Source: JAMXLO01 sp963850535 (GTDB lineage: Bacteria > Pseudomonadota > Alphaproteobacteria > Acetobacterales > Acetobacteraceae). Taken from it: DNA of 64,000 nt. The stretch lies in NCBI GenBank assembly GCA_963850535.1, contig CAWKMC010000003.1, positions 1-64,000 of the forward strand. Reading direction: 5' to 3'. This document shows, in pieces, positions 34,523 to 44,104 of this stretch (positions are counted from its first letter, which is position 1; each line of letters begins with the position of its first letter). A model generated the notes under the pieces. The model had not been told where the DNA came from. It was given only the letters and a program-made list of their open reading frames with translations, and did not search any database. The position numbers and the translations under genes are program-made.

Positions 34523-35574
34523 CGCGCGGATCGGCCGAGCGGCTGGCTTGGCTGATCGGCTGCACGGGGTGCGTGCTCGCGCTGCTCGGCTGGCTGATGG
34601 AACCAGCCGTCTTTCCCTACGCATGGCTTACCGCGCTGAGCGCATGGGTGGGTTGGCCACTTGGCTGCCTCGCGCTGCTGTTGGCGCATGCACTGACCGG
34701 CGGGCGGTGGGGCATTGCGATCCGCCCTCATCTGCTCATCGGGATCGGCACGCTGCCGCTGTTGCTGCCGGCGGTCGTGCCGCTTCTGTTCGTGCTGCCC
34801 AGACTTTATCCGTGGCTGCGTTCCGACGGCGCTGGCACGATCGCCAATGCGTTCTATCTGAACGGCTCGTTCGCCGTGTGGCGTGGCATCGCCTACCTGA
34901 TTGTCTGGTTCGGCCTGGCTGGGTTCGCTTTGCGTGCAGCCAGACGGGGGCCCATTCCAGGGCCTTTGGCGGTCACAGGGCTCATCCTGCTGGCGATCAC
35001 CGTGACGTTTGCCGCGGTCGACGCGACCATGTCGCTGGATCCGCATTTTGCCTCCAGCAGCTACGGGATGATAGCGGGTGCCGAGAGCGGTTTGCTCGCC
35101 GCTTCGGTCTGCGTGCTGGCAGCGGCGCTCGACCCGCGCGTGCCAGCGGATACATTGAACGATGTCGGTCGGCTGCTTCTGGGTCTGCTCGTGCTGTGGG
35201 CATACCTCGACTTTATGCAGCTTTTGATCGTTTGGAATTCCGACCTGCCGAACGAAGCGGCATGGTACGTGGCGCGCGCCTCGCATGGTTGGGCCAGCGT
35301 GGCCGCCATCATCGCGGTCGGCCACTTCCTGCTGCCGTTCTTCGCGCTGATGGCGCCACGATTGCGTCAGACGCGTCAGGGCCTGGTCGCCGTTGCCACG
35401 CTGTTGATCGTCATGGAAGCGCTGCGTGCCTGGTGGCTGGTGCTGCCGGCCGGCCACCGGTTCATTGGGTGGATCGACGTGGCTGCCATGCTGGCGATTG
35501 CCGGCTTCGCGGCTGGTATGGCGCTGCGCGGGTCTCGCCCGGTCACAATGTCGCTTCGGACAAGCCATGGCTGA
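34519..35574 (+). CDS. actF: Alternative complex III membrane subunit ActF
   Basis: The 351-residue protein has about ten membrane helices. Segments such as VTFAAVDATMSLDPHFASS, LDFMQLLIVWNSDLPNEAAW and ALRAWWLVLPAG match the second integral subunit of the complex (distantly NrfD-like), which may carry protons but not the main quinone site. ATG 34519 overlaps the end of actE. Confidence 0.9.
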   Translation: MTRGSAERLAWLIGCTGCVLALLGWLMEPAVFPYAWLTALSAWVGWPLGCLALLLAHALTGGRWGIAIRPHLLIGIGTLPLLLPAVVPLLFVLPRLYPWLRSDGAGTIANAFYLNGSFAVWRGIAYLIVWFGLAGFALRAARRGPIPGPLAVTGLILLAITVTFAAVDATMSLDPHFASSSYGMIAGAESGLLAASVCVLAAALDPRVPADTLNDVGRLLLGLLVLWAYLDFMQLLIVWNSDLPNEAAWYVARASHGWASVAAIIAVGHFLLPFFALMAPRLRQTRQGLVAVATLLIVMEALRAWWLVLPAGHRFIGWIDVAAMLAIAGFAAGMALRGSRPVTMSLRTSHG

Positions 35575-35944
35575 GCACGAGAGCAGCTTGCCGCCGGCAC
35601 GTTACGAGCCCGAGGATGTTGCGTTCTCATATCTACTGTTCGGCCTCGTCGGCACTCTCGCCGCAATACTGTTGAGCTTGCTTCTGGTGATATGGATGTA
35701 TCCCTCGATCACACTGGACAAGCGACTAACGGGGCCGTCGCCGTTGTATCCGCAACCTCGCCTGCAATCTGATCCTACCGCGGACATGCGACAGTTCCAG
35801 CAAAGCGAACTGATGCGGCTCAACAGCAGCGGGTGGGTCGATCGTGCCCGCGGAATCGCGCACATTCCGATCGATGATGCGATGCAACGCTTGGCACAAC
35901 AGGGAATTCCGGACTGGGCGGCAACGAAGGAGTTGCCGCCATGA
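35567..35944 (+). CDS. Small single-helix membrane protein of the act-cox operon
   Basis: The 125-residue protein has one membrane helix (YLLFGLVGTLAAILLSLLLV) and a periplasmic tail containing ARGIAHIPIDDAMQRLAQQG. Proteins with this IPID-AM-L motif recur in act-cox operons and may be an accessory subunit of the complex; this is by position and recollection. It overlaps actF by eight bases and the SCO gene by four. Confidence 0.7.
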   Translation: MAEHESSLPPARYEPEDVAFSYLLFGLVGTLAAILLSLLLVIWMYPSITLDKRLTGPSPLYPQPRLQSDPTADMRQFQQSELMRLNSSGWVDRARGIAHIPIDDAMQRLAQQGIPDWAATKELPP

Positions 35945-36714
35945 CGGTGCGAGCGGCACTCCTCGTGCTTTGTCTGGTATGGCCCGGCTTGGCTGAGGCG
36001 TCGACCGATCTTGCCGCATTGGCGTTTGAGCAGAGACCGGGCAATCAGGTGCCGCTCAACGCTATATTGCGCGATGACCACGGCCAAACATTGCATCTCG
36101 GTGATTTGCTTACTGGCCAGCCGGTGATCGTCGCTCTCGGCTATTTTCATTGTCCCACGCTGTGCGGCGTTGTGCGCGCGAGCCTGATGGACGCGCTATC
36201 GCATGCCAGTGTGCCGCCGGATCGGTATGCATTGGTTGTGCTCAGCATCGATCCGGCAGAGACGCCGGCGGATGCACGCGCTGTGGCAGGCAGGGATGCT
36301 GCCCGCATCGGCCTGGCGGTTCCACCGCCAAGCTGGCATTACGTCAGCGCCGCTCCGAACGAACTGCGCCTTATCGAAAGCGCCGTCGGCTTTCCCGCCC
36401 GCTACGATCCGCAGTTGCGGCAATACTTGCACCCCACCGGCCTTGTTGTGCTGACGCCGCACGGCACGATCTCGTCTTATCTGCTGGGAGCCGATTACGC
36501 GCCGGGCGATTTGGATCTGGCGCTGACACGCGCACGCCAGGGAAGCATAGAAAAGGCTGCACTGCCGATACTCCTGCTGTGCTTTCACTATGATGCGTCC
36601 ACCGGCCATTATTCACTGGCGATCGTCAAACTGGTCGCACTGGCCTGTGCGCTGACAGCGCTGACCGTGGGAGGGATGATCGCTCTCTCCCTATTGCGCG
36701 AAAGACGGACCTGA
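35941..36714 (+). CDS. SCO1/SenC copper chaperone
   Basis: The 257-residue protein has a signal or anchor at the N-terminus (AALLVLCLVWPGLAEAS), a thioredoxin fold with the copper-binding GYFHCPTLCGVV (CxxxC) and the third ligand histidine in YLHPTGLVV, and a C-terminal membrane helix. SCO proteins deliver copper to the CuA centre of oxidase subunit II, which is encoded next. Stop and start overlap as TGATG. Confidence 0.92.
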   Translation: MTVRAALLVLCLVWPGLAEASTDLAALAFEQRPGNQVPLNAILRDDHGQTLHLGDLLTGQPVIVALGYFHCPTLCGVVRASLMDALSHASVPPDRYALVVLSIDPAETPADARAVAGRDAARIGLAVPPPSWHYVSAAPNELRLIESAVGFPARYDPQLRQYLHPTGLVVLTPHGTISSYLLGADYAPGDLDLALTRARQGSIEKAALPILLLCFHYDASTGHYSLAIVKLVALACALTALTVGGMIALSLLRERRT

Positions 36715-37644
36715 TGCGCTTCAGTGTCCCCGAAGCGTCAACCGGCGCCGCGAATGTGGACTGGCTGATTGGCGGGCTGCTGCTCGTGTCCGCCGCCGTG
36801 CTTGGCCTCGTATTCTTCCTGCTGTTCTTCTATGTGATCCGCTATCGCCACGACAGCCCGATCAGGCGCGGCGAGATCGCCGAAAAAAGCTTCCGTTTCG
36901 AGATCACCTGGACTATCGCCACTTTGGCGGTGTTCTTCGGCCTGTTCATCTGGGGCTCGATGCTCTATGTGCATGCATACCAACCGCCACCCAATGCGCT
37001 GAAGATCTTCGTCACTGCCAAACAGTGGATGTGGAAGGTCGAGTACCCGGGCGGCCAGCGCGAGATCGAACTCGCTGCATGTACCCCTGAACACGCCAGT
37101 GGAACTGGTGCTGGCGTCGCAGGACGTGATCCACGATTTCTTTGTCCCCGCCTTTCGCACAAAGCGCGACGTCTTGCCGGGCCAATACGAGACGCTGTGG
37201 TTCACCGCCAGCCGGGTTGGCACCTATCACCTGTTCTGCTCGCAGTTCTGCGGCACGGGGCACGCCGCCATGACCGGCAGCGTGACAGTGCTATCAGGGC
37301 CGGACTATCAGCACTGGCTGTCGGCGAATGGCACGAGCGGCACGCTGGCGCAGGAAGGCGGTCGTCTGTTCATTCAGTATGGCTGCAGCGGTTGCCACAA
37401 CGATCATGGCACCGTACGCGCCCCTTCCCTGGCTGGGCTATACGGAAGCCCGGTACCGCTGTCGGACGGTAGCACCGTCATCGCAGACGATCGCTACATT
37501 TCAGACTCGATTATGTACCCACGCGAACAGGTGGTTGCCAGCTATCAGCCGGTCATGCCCTCGTTCAAGGGCGTCATCGGCGAAGACGACCTCGTCAAGC
37601 TGGTCGCCTACATCGAATCTCTGGGGTCGGAGCAGCAGCCATGA
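36714..37644 (+). pseudogene. coxB: Cytochrome c oxidase subunit II with fused cytochrome c, frameshifted
   Basis: Two frames join to about 309 residues: an N-terminal hairpin of two helices, AKQWMWKVEYPGGQREIE, then after one extra base near 37070-37080 the sequence LHVPLNTPVELVLASQDVIH, the CuA motif CSQFCGTGHAAM, and a C-terminal cytochrome c with CSGCH and the distal methionine in QPVMPSF. The fused cytochrome makes this a caa3-type oxidase. All metal ligands are present on either side of the break, which suggests an error and not loss of the gene. The end overlaps coxA (ATGA). Confidence 0.92.
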
Positions 37645-39287
37645 GCGACCTCACCATTCCGCAACAGCAGTATGCGCTGCCGCGGGAACAGTTGAGCTAT
37701 CTGCAGGATGGTCATTCGCTGCGGAGCTGGCTGCTGACCACGGACCACAAGCGGATCGCCATTCTCTACATGGCTTCCATCACAGTATTCTTCTTTGTCG
37801 GCGGTGCGGCAGCGGCACTGATCCGCTACAACCTCATTCTTCCGGAAGGCGCCCTCAGGTCAGCCGAGACGTATAACCGGCTGTTCACGATGCATGGCAT
37901 CATTATGGTCTGGTTGTTCCTGGTTCCCGCAGTGCCGGTGACGCTGGGCAACTTCCTGGTCCCCCTGATGATCGGTGCGCGCGACCTGGCGTTCCCGAAG
38001 ATCAATCTGTTGAGCTGGTATCTGTTCATTGCCGGCGGCGCCTGCATCTTGTGGGCCATCCTCGCCGGCGGCGTCGATACCGGTTGGACGTTCTACGTGC
38101 CGCTGTCCAGCGACTACGCCATGGGCCACGTGACACTGGCCGTTGTTGGCGTGTTCATCACCGGCTTCTCCTCCATCCTGACCGGTCTGAACTTCATCGT
38201 GTCGATCCATCGCCTGCGCGCACCCGGTATGACGTGGTACCGGATGCCGATCTTCCTATGGTCGCTCTATTCCACGTCCGTGATACTCGTGCTGGCAACC
38301 CCCGTGCTGGCAATTACGCTGCTGCTGCTGTCATTCGAGCGCATCTTCCATGTCGGCGTGTTCGATCCACAGCTCGGCGGCGACCCGCTGCTGTTCCAGC
38401 ACCTGTTCTGGTTCTACTCGCATCCCGCCGTGTACATCATGATCTTGCCCGGAATGGGCGTGGTCAGCGAGATCATCCCGGTGTTCTCGCGCAAGGAGCT
38501 GTTCGGCTACAAGTTCGTCGCCTGGGCCAGTGTCTCTATTGCCGTGATCGGCTTCTTCGTCTGGGGCCATCACATGTTCGTCGCAGGCCAATCGGCCTAT
38601 GCCAGCGTCACGTTCTCGCTGCTGAGCTTCTTCGTTGCCGTGCCATCCGCGATCAAGGTGTTCAACTGGTTGGGCACGCTGCACAAGGGATACATCCACT
38701 TCGACGCGCCGATGCTCTACGCACTCGGCTTCGTCGGGCTGTTCGTCGTGGGCGGCCTCACCGGACTGTTCCTCGCTGCGCTGGCGGCGGACATCCATTT
38801 GCATGACACTTATTTCGTCATTGCTCATTTCCACTACATCATGGTGGGCGGCATGGTGTCAGCATATTTTGCCGGGCTGCATTACTGGTGGCCAAAGATC
38901 AGCGGGCGCATGTATCCGGAAATGGTGGCTCGCGCCGCTGCGCTGCTGATGTTCCTTGGCTTCAATCTGACATTCTTCCCACAGTTCATTCTCGGTTACC
39001 TCGGCATGCCGCGGCGCTATCACTCCTATCCGCCGGAGTTCCAGGTGCTGAACGTACTGTCATCGGCGGGCGCATCGATACTCGCCGTCGCCTATCTGAT
39101 GCCGTTGGCGTACCTTGGCTGGTCGTTGCTTCGCGGTCGCCGGGCACCGGCCAACCCTTGGGGCGCACTCGGCCTCGAGTGGCAGTCCCCGTCACCGCCG
39201 TTCTCCAAGAATTTCGTGGTGACGCCAATCGTCACTGAAGGCCCGTACGCGTACCCAGTGCCGGGCGAGAAGCCGTACGATGTCTGA
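37641..39287 (+). CDS. coxA: Cytochrome c oxidase subunit I, A2 type
   Basis: The 548-residue catalytic subunit holds all six heme/copper histidines: TMHGIIMVW (heme a), FYSHPAVYIMILPG and WGHHMF (CuB), and AHFHYIMVGG (heme a3 and a). The helix VI motif is YSHPAVY, not GHPEVY, so the D-channel glutamate is absent and the Tyr-Ser pair takes its place; this defines the A2 subfamily, as in Rhodothermus caa3. The K-channel lysine is kept in AVPSAIKVFNW. It reduces oxygen to water and pumps protons, using electrons from the fused cytochrome of subunit II. Confidence 0.96.
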   Translation: MSDLTIPQQQYALPREQLSYLQDGHSLRSWLLTTDHKRIAILYMASITVFFFVGGAAAALIRYNLILPEGALRSAETYNRLFTMHGIIMVWLFLVPAVPVTLGNFLVPLMIGARDLAFPKINLLSWYLFIAGGACILWAILAGGVDTGWTFYVPLSSDYAMGHVTLAVVGVFITGFSSILTGLNFIVSIHRLRAPGMTWYRMPIFLWSLYSTSVILVLATPVLAITLLLLSFERIFHVGVFDPQLGGDPLLFQHLFWFYSHPAVYIMILPGMGVVSEIIPVFSRKELFGYKFVAWASVSIAVIGFFVWGHHMFVAGQSAYASVTFSLLSFFVAVPSAIKVFNWLGTLHKGYIHFDAPMLYALGFVGLFVVGGLTGLFLAALAADIHLHDTYFVIAHFHYIMVGGMVSAYFAGLHYWWPKISGRMYPEMVARAAALLMFLGFNLTFFPQFILGYLGMPRRYHSYPPEFQVLNVLSSAGASILAVAYLMPLAYLGWSLLRGRRAPANPWGALGLEWQSPSPPFSKNFVVTPIVTEGPYAYPVPGEKPYDV

Positions 39288-39930
39288 AGACATCGCGCCG
39301 CACGTGCATTTCCAATACGCCAATGCACGGCATCAGGCCGACACGGCGATTGCCGGCATGTGGTTGTTTCTGGCCACCGAGGCGCTGTTCTTCGGCGGCC
39401 TGATCCTGGCCTGGCTTTCCTGCCGTCACTGGCAGCAAATAGGCTTCGACGCCGGCGGCCGTGAAACGCTGATCGCATTCGGTACGGCGAACCTTGCACT
39501 GCTGATCACCAGCAGTCTCGTCTATTCGGCGGGGCTTGAGTGGATCAGGCTCGGGCAGCCAAGACGATTGATGCAGTGCTGTTGGATCACAGCTGCCATC
39601 GGCATCATGTTCCTGACCCTGAAGGTCGTGGAATGGTTCATCGATATTTCGGATCACCTGTTCCCCAGCGGCGCTTTCAAGATCACTGGCATCGATGAAG
39701 GCGGCGCACGGTTATTCTGGTCGTTCTACTTCATCGCCACCGGTCTGCACGCTGTGCACCTGCTCACCGGTACTTGTGCTGTCGCCTGGGTGGCGGTGCA
39801 GGCCCGCAAAGGTGCGTTCACGTCGAAATGGTACACCCCGGTAGAAGTGACCGGTCTCTACTGGAGCTTCGTCGACATCGTATGGATCGTGCTGTATCCG
39901 CTCATCTATCTGATCGGTCGTGGTGCATGA
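39280..39930 (+). CDS. coxC: Cytochrome c oxidase subunit III
   Basis: The 216-residue protein has five to six helices, with GMWLFLATEALFFGGLILAW, GLHAVHLLTGTCAVAW and TGLYWSFVDIVWIVLYPLIY, the conserved ending of subunit III. It stabilises subunit I and supports proton entry. ATG 39280 overlaps the coxA end by eight bases. Confidence 0.94.
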   Translation: MSEDIAPHVHFQYANARHQADTAIAGMWLFLATEALFFGGLILAWLSCRHWQQIGFDAGGRETLIAFGTANLALLITSSLVYSAGLEWIRLGQPRRLMQCCWITAAIGIMFLTLKVVEWFIDISDHLFPSGAFKITGIDEGGARLFWSFYFIATGLHAVHLLTGTCAVAWVAVQARKGAFTSKWYTPVEVTGLYWSFVDIVWIVLYPLIYLIGRGA

Positions 39931-40217
39931 GCCAAGCTCACCGCCAGCTGCTGCTGTGCTGGATCGGGCTGCTGCTGCTCGCCGCAGTCCAATTCGGGTG
40001 CGCCGCCCTTCGGTTCGACCGGTCTTATCGACCGCTACTTCTGTTGCCGTCGCTGATTATGGCGGCTCTGGTCGCTCTCCAGTTCATGCGCGTGCGACAC
40101 GGTATAGCGATCGTGCGCGTATTTGCCGTCGCGGGCCTGTTCTGGCTGACCATACTGCTTGGTCTTGGGATGATGGATCCAATGACGCGCGCAATCTATC
40201 CGATTGCAGCTGAATAG
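39927..40217 (+). CDS. coxD: Cytochrome c oxidase subunit IV
   Basis: The 96-residue protein is made of three hydrophobic helices. ATGA overlap with coxC and position at the operon end identify it as the small subunit IV of bacterial caa3-type oxidase; its ending LTILLGLGMMDPMTRAIYP fits this family. It is the last gene of the act-cox operon. Confidence 0.85.
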   Translation: MSQAHRQLLLCWIGLLLLAAVQFGCAALRFDRSYRPLLLLPSLIMAALVALQFMRVRHGIAIVRVFAVAGLFWLTILLGLGMMDPMTRAIYPIAAE

Positions 40218-40282
40218 CGGCATTCGACAGTGGAACCACCGGTCGTAGAGAGCAATGCAGTTCCGATCAGGGCAAAGGCGCT

Positions 40283-41662
40283 TTAGTCGAATGTATATTT
40301 TGCGAAGATCGCCTCCGCCCGCCTGAACGCCTTATCGACCGCCTGCGCCGGAGTCATGCCGTTCTTGATGACATCGGCATACATCACGCCCCAGAGCTGT
40401 TCGGCGCTCACCTGGCCGTATGCCGGGTTGTAGGCGTAGTAGCTCGCGGTCGTGGGTCCCAGCACCGATTCTTCCGTAAAGGGCGCCCGGTGCGGGTCAC
40501 TCGGATCGAGCCACCAGGGGTCATCCTTCGCAAGGTGGGGCATCGACGGCACCGTTCGGCCAAGCCCGCCTTTGAGGTTGGCATTCAGTACCTGCGGCTG
40601 CATGAAGAACCGGCTGAAATCCTTGGCGACTTCGAGGTTCTTGGTGCCCTTCGGGATGAACAGGCCGCCGGCCCCGACCGGAGCCGGCATTGGCTTGCCA
40701 TCGTTGCCCAGCGGCAAGCCGATGGTCTTCATCTCCTCGTAATAGGCCTTCTTGTCCTTGATCATCGCCAGCTCCGTGGAGATCGAGCCGTCGAGATCCA
40801 TGACCAGGAGCTTTTCATGGAATGCGTTGTTGTCGTCGGCGTCAGTCCAGCTCAGTGCGTCGGGCGGCACGTACCCGCCCTTGTAGGCATCGGTCAGATA
40901 GCTGACCGTCCGGATCGCCGCCTCGCGGATCCGCGGATCGTCGGTATGCAGCTTGCCGTCGGGCGTGATGATGTCTCCTCCGCCATTGGCGATCATGAAG
41001 TGCTGAAACAGGCCGTTGCCGTCGTTCGGCCCGACAGTCGTCATCTGTGGGCCTAGCGCATAAATCTTGCGTCTTCCTTTGCCGCGCAACACCTGCTGCA
41101 TTGGCTTGAAGAAGTCCCAGCGCGCATCCCAGGTATTTGGGATGTCAGACATCTTGAAGCCGGCCTGTTCGACCAGATCGCCCCAGAAGTGGAACGGCTC
41201 CGCGCCCTGGCTGAGTGGCACAAGGTAATAGCCACGGCGTTTGGTGACGCTATTGTAGTAGCTGGAGTTCGACAGCGCAGTGTGGCTGAGTTCCGACTTG
41301 TGTGCCTCGACGATGTCGCTGACGTCTACGATCCTGTCGTTCCACGCGTTCTGCGGCAGGATGCTGGAGGGTGCGATGTGGAAGATAAGATCCGGGACAT
41401 CGCCCGTCGTCAGTGCGGATATAATTTTCTGGTTCAGTGCCGTGAACGGCATGATGCTGAGATCGATCTTGTTGCCGCTGGCCTTTTCATAGTCGGCAAC
41501 TGTCGCGCGGAATGCAGCGTCTTCTTCCGGCACGAAGCCCTGATCCCGCCAGACAACGGCCGTGCTCGCGGCAGCACTGGCGATGTGGGGGCGCATGAGA
41601 GCTCCTGATGCCAACAGACCGAATGATCCGCGGATCGCCGACCGTCGGCTCATGTAAGCCAT
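40283..41662 (-). CDS. Family 1 extracellular solute-binding protein (sugar type)
   Basis: The 459-residue protein has a Tat-like signal (SRRSAIRGSFGLLASGAL) and cleavage near IASAAAS. The mature part fits family 1 binding proteins of ABC importers: SGNKIDLSIMPF and LTTGDVPDLIFH. No permease or ATPase gene of the system is in the window, so partner proteins must be elsewhere. GAAGGAG lies seven bases before ATG 41662. Confidence 0.87.
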   Translation of the reverse strand: MAYMSRRSAIRGSFGLLASGALMRPHIASAAASTAVVWRDQGFVPEEDAAFRATVADYEKASGNKIDLSIMPFTALNQKIISALTTGDVPDLIFHIAPSSILPQNAWNDRIVDVSDIVEAHKSELSHTALSNSSYYNSVTKRRGYYLVPLSQGAEPFHFWGDLVEQAGFKMSDIPNTWDARWDFFKPMQQVLRGKGRRKIYALGPQMTTVGPNDGNGLFQHFMIANGGGDIITPDGKLHTDDPRIREAAIRTVSYLTDAYKGGYVPPDALSWTDADDNNAFHEKLLVMDLDGSISTELAMIKDKKAYYEEMKTIGLPLGNDGKPMPAPVGAGGLFIPKGTKNLEVAKDFSRFFMQPQVLNANLKGGLGRTVPSMPHLAKDDPWWLDPSDPHRAPFTEESVLGPTTASYYAYNPAYGQVSAEQLWGVMYADVIKNGMTPAQAVDKAFRRAEAIFAKYTFD

Positions 41663-41954
41663 GGCCGTTCTCCTTCCCTGTGTGCTTGACCGGTCGCCGG
41701 TGCGCCGGTTCTTTGCAGCGGCACGTTGCCAGACAATTCAATACTTGATTTTGCTCTCTCTAAGGAAAGCTAATTCGATCAAAATATCAGGAGGTCTCGG
41801 TATTTCAAGTAGAGATAAAGTAATCAACGACGCGCGGACATGCTTACAGGTTAGCAGTGCGGCGGGTGCCGTGCTCTTACTGGCGCCACGATACCTGCGA
41901 TCTACCCGAAGGTGTGCTAAGTGTCCATCCGGGGAACATCCTGAGTCGGATGAC
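41663..41954. other. AT-rich intergenic segment
   Basis: Between a binding-protein gene and the TRAP gene, both transcribed leftward, about 100 bases around 41736-41835 are clearly richer in A/T than their surroundings. This is a reasonable place for the promoter of the binding-protein gene, but no clear -10/-35 pair could be fixed. Confidence 0.35.
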
Positions 41955-43817
41955 TTACAAAAAACCGATAGAAATCCAGGGAATAGCCGCGACAACGATC
42001 AGACCGGCAATCAACGCCGCCAGATAGCGCCAGATGTGGCGCATGCCTTCGTCCGGATTGCAGCGGCCGATCGCGCACGCAACGTAGTAGCCGACGCCGA
42101 ACGGTGGGGCGAAAAGACCAACGCCCATCGCCAGGATCGCCACCATCGCGTAGTGCACCTCGTGGATACCGACACTCTTGGCCAACGGAAACAGCAACGG
42201 TCCGAACAGCACGATCACGGGGATGCCTTCCAACACGCTGCCAAGGATGACGAACAACACGATCGAGATCGCCATGAAGGAGACAGCGCCGCCCGGCATC
42301 ACCGCAATCCAGCCGGCGACCACACGAGAGAAACCGGAACTGGTGATCGCCCAGGCCATGGAGGTCGCGGCGCCTACGATCAGCAGGATCGCACCGGTCA
42401 GCGACGCAGTCTGCACCAGCATCGGCAGCAGGCGGGCGATATCGAACTTACGGTAGATCAGCAGCCCCGCCAGCACCGAATAGACGATACCGATGGTCGA
42501 TACCTCGGTCGCAGTGGCGATGCCGCCGACCACGGCGCCGCGAATCAGGAACGGGAGTGCCAGCGCAGGAATCGCGATCACGAAACTAGACGCGATATCG
42601 CGCGCCGACGCCCGCGCCGGCAGCGTGCGGTCCTCGCGTCGGGCGCGCCAGCCGACCACCACACACAGCATCAGCCCGACCACGACACCGGGCAGCAGCC
42701 CGCCGGTGAACAGCGCCGCGATCGAGATCGAGGTGACGGAGCCGATGGTGATCAGGATCAGGCTTGGCGGGATTGTCTCGGTCTGCGCCCCCGTCGCTGC
42801 GAGCAGCGACACCAGGTCGCCGCGCACTGCGCCACGCTGCTCCATCTCGGGAAACAGCACCGGGGCGACCGCCGCCATGTCGGCTGCCTTCGAACCCGAA
42901 ATGCCAGAGACCAGGTACATTGCGCCGATCAGCACATAGGACAGGCCGCCGCGCACATGTCCCAGCAGGTTGGCGAGGAAACGTACCATGACCTGCGCCA
43001 TACCGGTCATCTCGATCAGTAGGCCGAGGAACACGAACAGCGGGACCGAGAGCAGCACCGGATGCGACATGCCCGAATCCATGCGTGCCACCAGCACAGC
43101 GATCGGCACATGGGTGGTGAATGCGAGGTAGCCCAAAGTCGCGAGGCCGAATGAAATGGCGATCGGGATGCCCGCGAACACGGTCGCCGATACGACGCCC
43201 AGGAAGAACACCACCAGATTGCCGCGGCCCAATGTCAGCAACGCCGGGTGCAGTACATCGAACCCGACGATGACTACGGCGACGGTCAGCAGCGCGAGCA
43301 GCGTGGTGACCTTCGCCTGCGCCAGAAGACGCAGCAGGATGGTCAGTGCGAGCAGCGCCACGCACACTGGCATCGCTGCGGCGCGCCAACTCATCGAAAT
43401 GTCGAGTGACATCAGCGACACGATCGACTCGCCCGCCGCATAGTCGAAGGCTGGGCGCAAGATGGCACCCAGGAACGTCAGTGCCGCAGCGAGCGACAAC
43501 AGCTCAAAGAAGTGCCGAAAGCCAAGCGGCAGCGCATTGACCATCGCAGTCATCCGCATGTGCTCGTCACGACGCAACGCCAGCACAGCCCCCAGCATGG
43601 CAAGCCAGAGAAACAGCAGCGAGGCGAGTTCATCCGACCAGATCAGCGGATGGTGGAAGGCATAGCGCGCGACGATGCCAACGAACAGGATGACAATCTC
43701 GGCCACCACCAGCGTCGCGGTGCCGATCTCCAGCGCCAGCCCGAATGCGCGATCGAGGCGCAAGGCAAGCTCGCGCGGCGTAGCGACCGTGACAGCCACG
43801 CGTTCGCTCGCCGACAT
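41955..43817 (-). CDS. TRAP transporter permease, fused DctQ-DctM
   Basis: The 620-residue protein joins a four-helix small subunit (about 1-190, with LIWSDELASLLFLWLAMLGA) to a twelve-helix large subunit (from GRGNLVVFFLGVVSATVFAG, with SGISGSKAADMAAVAPVLFP, which lines the sodium/substrate site). TRAP transporters import organic acids or sialic acid with sodium and need a separate binding protein; the neighbouring family 1 binding protein is of ABC type and is not its partner. No DctP gene is visible. Confidence 0.92.
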   Translation of the reverse strand: MSASERVAVTVATPRELALRLDRAFGLALEIGTATLVVAEIVILFVGIVARYAFHHPLIWSDELASLLFLWLAMLGAVLALRRDEHMRMTAMVNALPLGFRHFFELLSLAAALTFLGAILRPAFDYAAGESIVSLMSLDISMSWRAAAMPVCVALLALTILLRLLAQAKVTTLLALLTVAVVIVGFDVLHPALLTLGRGNLVVFFLGVVSATVFAGIPIAISFGLATLGYLAFTTHVPIAVLVARMDSGMSHPVLLSVPLFVFLGLLIEMTGMAQVMVRFLANLLGHVRGGLSYVLIGAMYLVSGISGSKAADMAAVAPVLFPEMEQRGAVRGDLVSLLAATGAQTETIPPSLILITIGSVTSISIAALFTGGLLPGVVVGLMLCVVVGWRARREDRTLPARASARDIASSFVIAIPALALPFLIRGAVVGGIATATEVSTIGIVYSVLAGLLIYRKFDIARLLPMLVQTASLTGAILLIVGAATSMAWAITSSGFSRVVAGWIAVMPGGAVSFMAISIVLFVILGSVLEGIPVIVLFGPLLFPLAKSVGIHEVHYAMVAILAMGVGLFAPPFGVGYYVACAIGRCNPDEGMRHIWRYLAALIAGLIVVAAIPWISIGFL

Positions 43818-43919
43818 GATCCTGGCCTCCTCCCCCGCCTGTGCGCAATGATAAGCGAACGAGGCGCGCCACGCCTAATGTGTCGGCGCCCGCCCTCGCA
43901 ACCGAGGATACAGGCTCCA

Positions 43920-44026
43920 ATGAGTGACATTGAACTGTTCGATGCCATCCACACGGCGCGATCGCTGCGGCGGCTGAAACCTGATCCCGTTCCGGAGGCG
44001 CTGATCACCCAGGTGCTCGACGCAGC
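43920..44026 (+). pseudogene. Nitroreductase, 5' fragment cut by IS21-family element
   Basis: ATG 43920 starts MSDIELFDAIHTARSLRRLK, the N-terminus of an FMN-dependent nitroreductase, whose phosphate-binding SRR is here SLRR. After LDAA the reading runs into the insertion element and stops at 44066. The rest of the gene resumes after the element at 46371. Joining the two with one copy of the target duplication gives a clean 223-residue protein. Confidence 0.9.
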
Positions 44027-44073
44027 TGTCAAAGGGCGCCGAGTTTTCCTTGAAAGTGGGCGCTGAATATTCC
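44027..44073. repeat. IS left terminal inverted repeat
   Basis: The first 47 bases of the element. The reverse complement of the right end agrees at about 34 of 47 positions, starting TGTCA and containing GAAAGTGGGC. Confidence 0.85.
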
Positions 44074-44104
44074 GCAGTGCGGCGGAGGGTTGTGCGGTTG
44101 GTAG

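Noticed and set aside
41661..43022. 453-codon plus-strand frame across the TRAP gene
   Set aside because: It is rich in Arg/Asp/Gln/His, typical for the antisense of membrane proteins, and opposes a clear transporter gene.
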